This document shows, one piece after another, positions 61,456 to 64,000 of a stretch of DNA of 64,000 bases (positions are counted from its first letter, which is position 1; each line of letters begins with the position of its first letter). The notes under the pieces were generated by a model. It made no database searches. It saw nothing but the letters and a program-made list of their open reading frames with translations, and was not told the origin of the DNA. Location: positions 1,984,001 through 2,048,000 of the forward strand of contig CBDFGV010000003.1 in NCBI GenBank assembly GCA_965247245.1, read 5' to 3'. The position numbers were made by a program, and so were the translations under genes. The DNA comes from Tectiglobus sp965247245 (GTDB taxonomy: Bacteria > Pseudomonadota > Alphaproteobacteria > Rhizobiales > Hyphomicrobiaceae).

Positions 61456-62223
61456 GTGACGCAGAACCTTAAATGTTACACCAGATTTGGGCTGAATCTG
61501 GCAGGAACCGGACTTGTTCTGGTGACATTATCAGCGTGCGGCATGTCATCGCTTACATCCGGACTGAGCGGTGGAATGTTTGGAAAATCAAAGCCGGACC
61601 CGGTTCAGTCAGTTACGGAAGAGCAATTGCTGTCGGCCGCAAAAGCAGGTCACGGACCAACTACCGGATCGGTTTCGAATGTAAATGTGGCTCACGGCTG
61701 CCCACGTTTTCAGGTTTGGTCGCGTGACAACAGTCTGACCCAGTTTGCAGACGGACAAGTTGGTGACAGCCTGGCCGTGATCTACCGCGGTGAAATCACC
61801 CGAACGGCGCGAGAATGCCAGATTGAGCCGGGCAGAGTGACGGTGAAGTATGGATTTTCCGGGCGCGTACTTCTCGGCCCGAAAGGCCAGGCAGGACGCG
61901 TAACGCTGCCGGTGAACATCTTTGTGACCGATGCCAAGCGCGAACGAATCGCTGCAGATAAGATGGTCGTATCAGCCGACGTCTCAGTCGAGAGCCCGAT
62001 CGGCTATTTCTCGCAAGTCAAAACGGTTACGTTCAATATTCCTCAGGGAACGCGGCCGGGTGAATATGAGGTTTTCGTCGGTTTCGAGCAGCAGGCTCTG
62101 AAGCCTCCACCGCTAGGCCAGGGCGGCTTCGGCAATCCTCCTCCGGGGGGCGGCGCATTTGGACGTCGGCCACCTCCACCCGGCGGCGGTTTCGGCGGTC
62201 CTCGTAGACCCCGCCAAGGCTGA
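61456..62223 (+). CDS. Lipoprotein with Gly/Pro-rich tail
   Basis: A 255-residue predicted lipoprotein: signal peptide ending in the lipobox LSAC with Cys28 as the lipidated residue. The middle (residues ~75-210) reads like a beta-sandwich domain (GCPRFQVWSRDNSLTQFADGQ and strands ending GEYEVFVGFEQ). The C-terminal ~45 residues are Gly, Pro and Phe-rich (PPGGGAFGRRPPPPGGGFGG), probably disordered. Start GTG 61456 has AAAGGA upstream. It is divergent from ispH with a 160-base spacer. Function unknown. Confidence 0.8.
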   Translation: MTQNLKCYTRFGLNLAGTGLVLVTLSACGMSSLTSGLSGGMFGKSKPDPVQSVTEEQLLSAAKAGHGPTTGSVSNVNVAHGCPRFQVWSRDNSLTQFADGQVGDSLAVIYRGEITRTARECQIEPGRVTVKYGFSGRVLLGPKGQAGRVTLPVNIFVTDAKRERIAADKMVVSADVSVESPIGYFSQVKTVTFNIPQGTRPGEYEVFVGFEQQALKPPPLGQGGFGNPPPGGGAFGRRPPPPGGGFGGPRRPRQG

Positions 62224-62324
62224 TTAAAGCTACATCCATACCTAGTCTCTGATTTTCCCTCGGCGCCCCTTGCGCCCGAGCAAGGACGATCTACGCTTCA
62301 CCTCAATGAGAGTGGAGCGCTGTT

Positions 62325-63131
62325 ATGTCCCTGGCCGAACAACTACCTACGAACAAAACAGCTGCAGAAGCAGTGCGCGAAGCTGTTCGATCAGGCAGCC
62401 ATCAGACTGTTACAGCCAACATGGCTCATGGCTATGTCCAGGCCAATCTTGTGATCCTGCCTGCAGAATGGGCCAACGAGTTTGAAGCGTTCTGCGACGC
62501 CAACCCCAAGGCCTGTCCACTGCTGGCAAGAAGCGCCGTAGGCTCTGCGCACTTTCCCGAGTTGGGTAATGACATTGATGTCCGAACAGACCTGCCCCGC
62601 TACCGCGTATTTCACAACGGCGAGCTCACTGCCGAACCAACCGACATATCCGATCTATGGCGTGGTGATCTCGTAGCTTTTGCGATTGGCTGCTCTTACT
62701 CCTTTGAGTGGGCACTACTGGAGGCTGACGTTCCGATTCGCCATATCGAACAAGGCAAGAAGGTTTGCACTTATCGCACGAACGTTGAAACAGAGCGTGC
62801 CGGTCGATTTCACGGCAAGCTGGTTGTCTCGATGCGCAACTTTTCAGTGCCCAATGCTATCCGCGCCATAGAGATCACGTCCCGCTATCCCAGTGTACAT
62901 GGCGCCCCGGTTCACTTCGGCGATCCAGCAGCAATCGGGATTGCCGATATCAATCAACCTGAGTACGGCGGCGAACCGGACATCCGCCCAGGAGAGGTTT
63001 GCCTCTTCTGGGCCTGTGGCGTAACTCCACAGAGCATTGTCGAGAACGCCCGCCCGCCACTCTGCATCACGCATAAGGCCGGACACATGCTGATTACCGA
63101 CCGGCGAAATGAAGAGTTTCGTGCATCATGA
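62325..63131 (+). CDS. DUF1445 (YcsI/D-glutamate cyclase-like) hydro-lyase
   Basis: A 268-residue DUF1445 protein: the family pattern GYVQANLVILPAEWANEF, PLLARS, DIDVRTDLPRYRV, VAFAIGCSYSFEWALLEADVP, HGKLVVSMRNFS and the CLFWACGVTPQ motif with the conserved Cys. Human and bacterial relatives include D-glutamate cyclase; many are called putative hydro-lyases. It ends 13 bases before the SDR gene, so the two are probably cotranscribed. Confidence 0.92.
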   Translation: MSLAEQLPTNKTAAEAVREAVRSGSHQTVTANMAHGYVQANLVILPAEWANEFEAFCDANPKACPLLARSAVGSAHFPELGNDIDVRTDLPRYRVFHNGELTAEPTDISDLWRGDLVAFAIGCSYSFEWALLEADVPIRHIEQGKKVCTYRTNVETERAGRFHGKLVVSMRNFSVPNAIRAIEITSRYPSVHGAPVHFGDPAAIGIADINQPEYGGEPDIRPGEVCLFWACGVTPQSIVENARPPLCITHKAGHMLITDRRNEEFRAS

Positions 63132-63144
63132 TGGAGAGGCCCGC

Positions 63145-63828
63145 ATGAAAAAGGCGCTCATCATTGGCGGCTCCCGTGGTCTCGGTTTCGGCCTTGTTGA
63201 AGAACACCTTCGTCGTGGTTGGCATGTAACAACAACGGAGCGAACGCACTCTGCAAACCTGCACGCCCTAGCCTCTCAACACCCCGATCAGTTGGCCATC
63301 GAGAATCTCGATATCAGAGATCAAGCCCAGCAACGTGCACTGGCGGCACGATTATCCTGTCAGACATTTGATCTGCTGTTTCTCAATGCTGGCATTCTAC
63401 TCGGCTGGGGCCAGACCGTCTCAGAAATCGACGACACTCACATTGCAGACAAGTTTCTTACCAATGCCATCAGTCCGGTTCGCGCAGCGGACTTGCTGTT
63501 CGAGCACGTCATCCCGGGTGGCATGATCGCCTTCATGTCGTCGGTCCTTGGCTCAGTGTCCTGCAATAGCGATGGTCGTGCAGAGCTATATCGCGCAAGC
63601 AAAGCGGCACTCAATTCCTTGGTACTCAGTTTCTCCGCCCGCCACTCTGACGCGAACGTGACTGTTCTTTTGCTCCATCCAGGCGTCGTCCAAACCGACA
63701 TGGGCGGCGCAAATGCCCCCTTGGATATTGCGACAAGCGTCACGGGATTGGCGAACGTCATGGAACAGCGCTGGGGCCAGAAGAAGCCCGCGTTCGTCGA
63801 CTATCAAAACAAAGAAATCCCTTGGTAG
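63145..63828 (+). CDS. Short-chain dehydrogenase/reductase
   Basis: A 227-residue SDR with the NAD(P)-binding IIGGSRGLGFGL near the start and the catalytic Tyr-x3-Lys in LYRASKAAL. LFLNAGILLGWG is the family NNAG motif variant (LNAG), and the Ser is in FMSSVLGSVSC. GGAGAGG lies five bases before ATG 63145; the frame from 63109 overlaps the upstream stop. Its substrate is unknown. The gene ends 172 bases before the window edge. Confidence 0.92.
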   Translation: MKKALIIGGSRGLGFGLVEEHLRRGWHVTTTERTHSANLHALASQHPDQLAIENLDIRDQAQQRALAARLSCQTFDLLFLNAGILLGWGQTVSEIDDTHIADKFLTNAISPVRAADLLFEHVIPGGMIAFMSSVLGSVSCNSDGRAELYRASKAALNSLVLSFSARHSDANVTVLLLHPGVVQTDMGGANAPLDIATSVTGLANVMEQRWGQKKPAFVDYQNKEIPW

Positions 63829-64000
63829 CCACTGCCCGGTCTGCGGCCGCAACATCTGCACAATCGCGCAAGCTGCGAACACGACGATTGACAACCTGAC
63901 CGATCAAACTAATGTCTGACCACCGCCAACTGACGCTTGCGGGAGAGTTCGGCTGAGATCGAAGCGTTAATTTCGAATCCTCACCGGCGCCGAAGGAGCA

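Noticed and set aside
1..64000. tRNA, rRNA, CRISPR arrays, insertion sequences or prophage
   Set aside because: None seen on reading both strands: no cloverleaf arms with CCA-type ends, no regular spacer arrays, no transposase, integrase or phage structural motifs.

Overview
The window is 64 kb of chromosome from an alphaproteobacterium, most likely in or near the Hyphomicrobiales (Rhizobiales). The evidence is an F-ATPase zeta inhibitor (DUF1476) beside purC-purS-purQ-purL, a BolA plus monothiol glutaredoxin pair after purL, the order rnhA-thrB-ispH with the kinase-fold (type II) ThrB, a DUF1127 protein, a bactofilin, and mid-50s % GC judged by eye. I saw no rRNA, tRNA, CRISPR array, phage or intact insertion sequence.

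Layout. 0-11 kb is loosely packed accessory DNA: a cupin fragment, an adenylate/guanylate cyclase, a methyltransferase with its LysR regulator, an M20 peptidase, small membrane proteins, a TipAS-type MerR regulator with its own promoter, and several long spacers holding a short dispersed TAGCGGAC repeat. 11.4-24.1 kb is a probable thiol/peroxide or electrophile stress module: a cysteine-dioxygenase-like cupin, two tail-to-tail regulators with an OmpR/CadC-type winged helix fused to TPR repeats, a 1-Cys peroxiredoxin, two acetyltransferases, an alpha/beta hydrolase, a TPR38-like protein, two OsmC proteins that keep only one of the two family cysteines, a DUF1127 protein, a flavin monooxygenase and a methyltransferase. 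Four promoters in this stretch carry the same operator-like signal, three TTCAG-type pentamers at exact 11-bp spacing, always pointing at the downstream gene. This ties the cupin, peroxiredoxin, hydrolase and first OsmC gene into one predicted regulon.

24-32 kb holds membrane proteins (the DUF2157 and GDYXXLXY pair), an AEC transporter, a second M20 peptidase, a secreted protein and the ATPase zeta subunit. 32.5-41.7 kb holds the purine genes, a prepilin-peptidase-like protein without its catalytic aspartates, BolA, glutaredoxin, a tandem PqiA protein, an RtcB ligase and an orphan Bug-type binding protein. 42-47.7 kb has a nitroreductase, LysR/YciI, a CueR-like regulator, an unusual RlpA-transmembrane-bactofilin fusion and a CoA-binding protein with a histone-H1-like tail.

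47.6-58.5 kb looks like a catabolic locus for methylated sulfur or a related compound: a selenium-binding-protein-family methanethiol oxidase with a [2Fe-2S] ferredoxin, a divergent IclR regulator with an inverted-repeat operator, a GcvT-fold demethylase closest in motifs to the DMSP demethylase DmdA, a polysaccharide-deacetylase-family protein, an MFS carrier, and a three-gene 2-oxoacid:ferredoxin oxidoreductase / iron-sulfur flavoprotein unit. The window ends with housekeeping rnhA-thrB-ispH, a lipoprotein, a DUF1445 hydro-lyase and a short-chain dehydrogenase.
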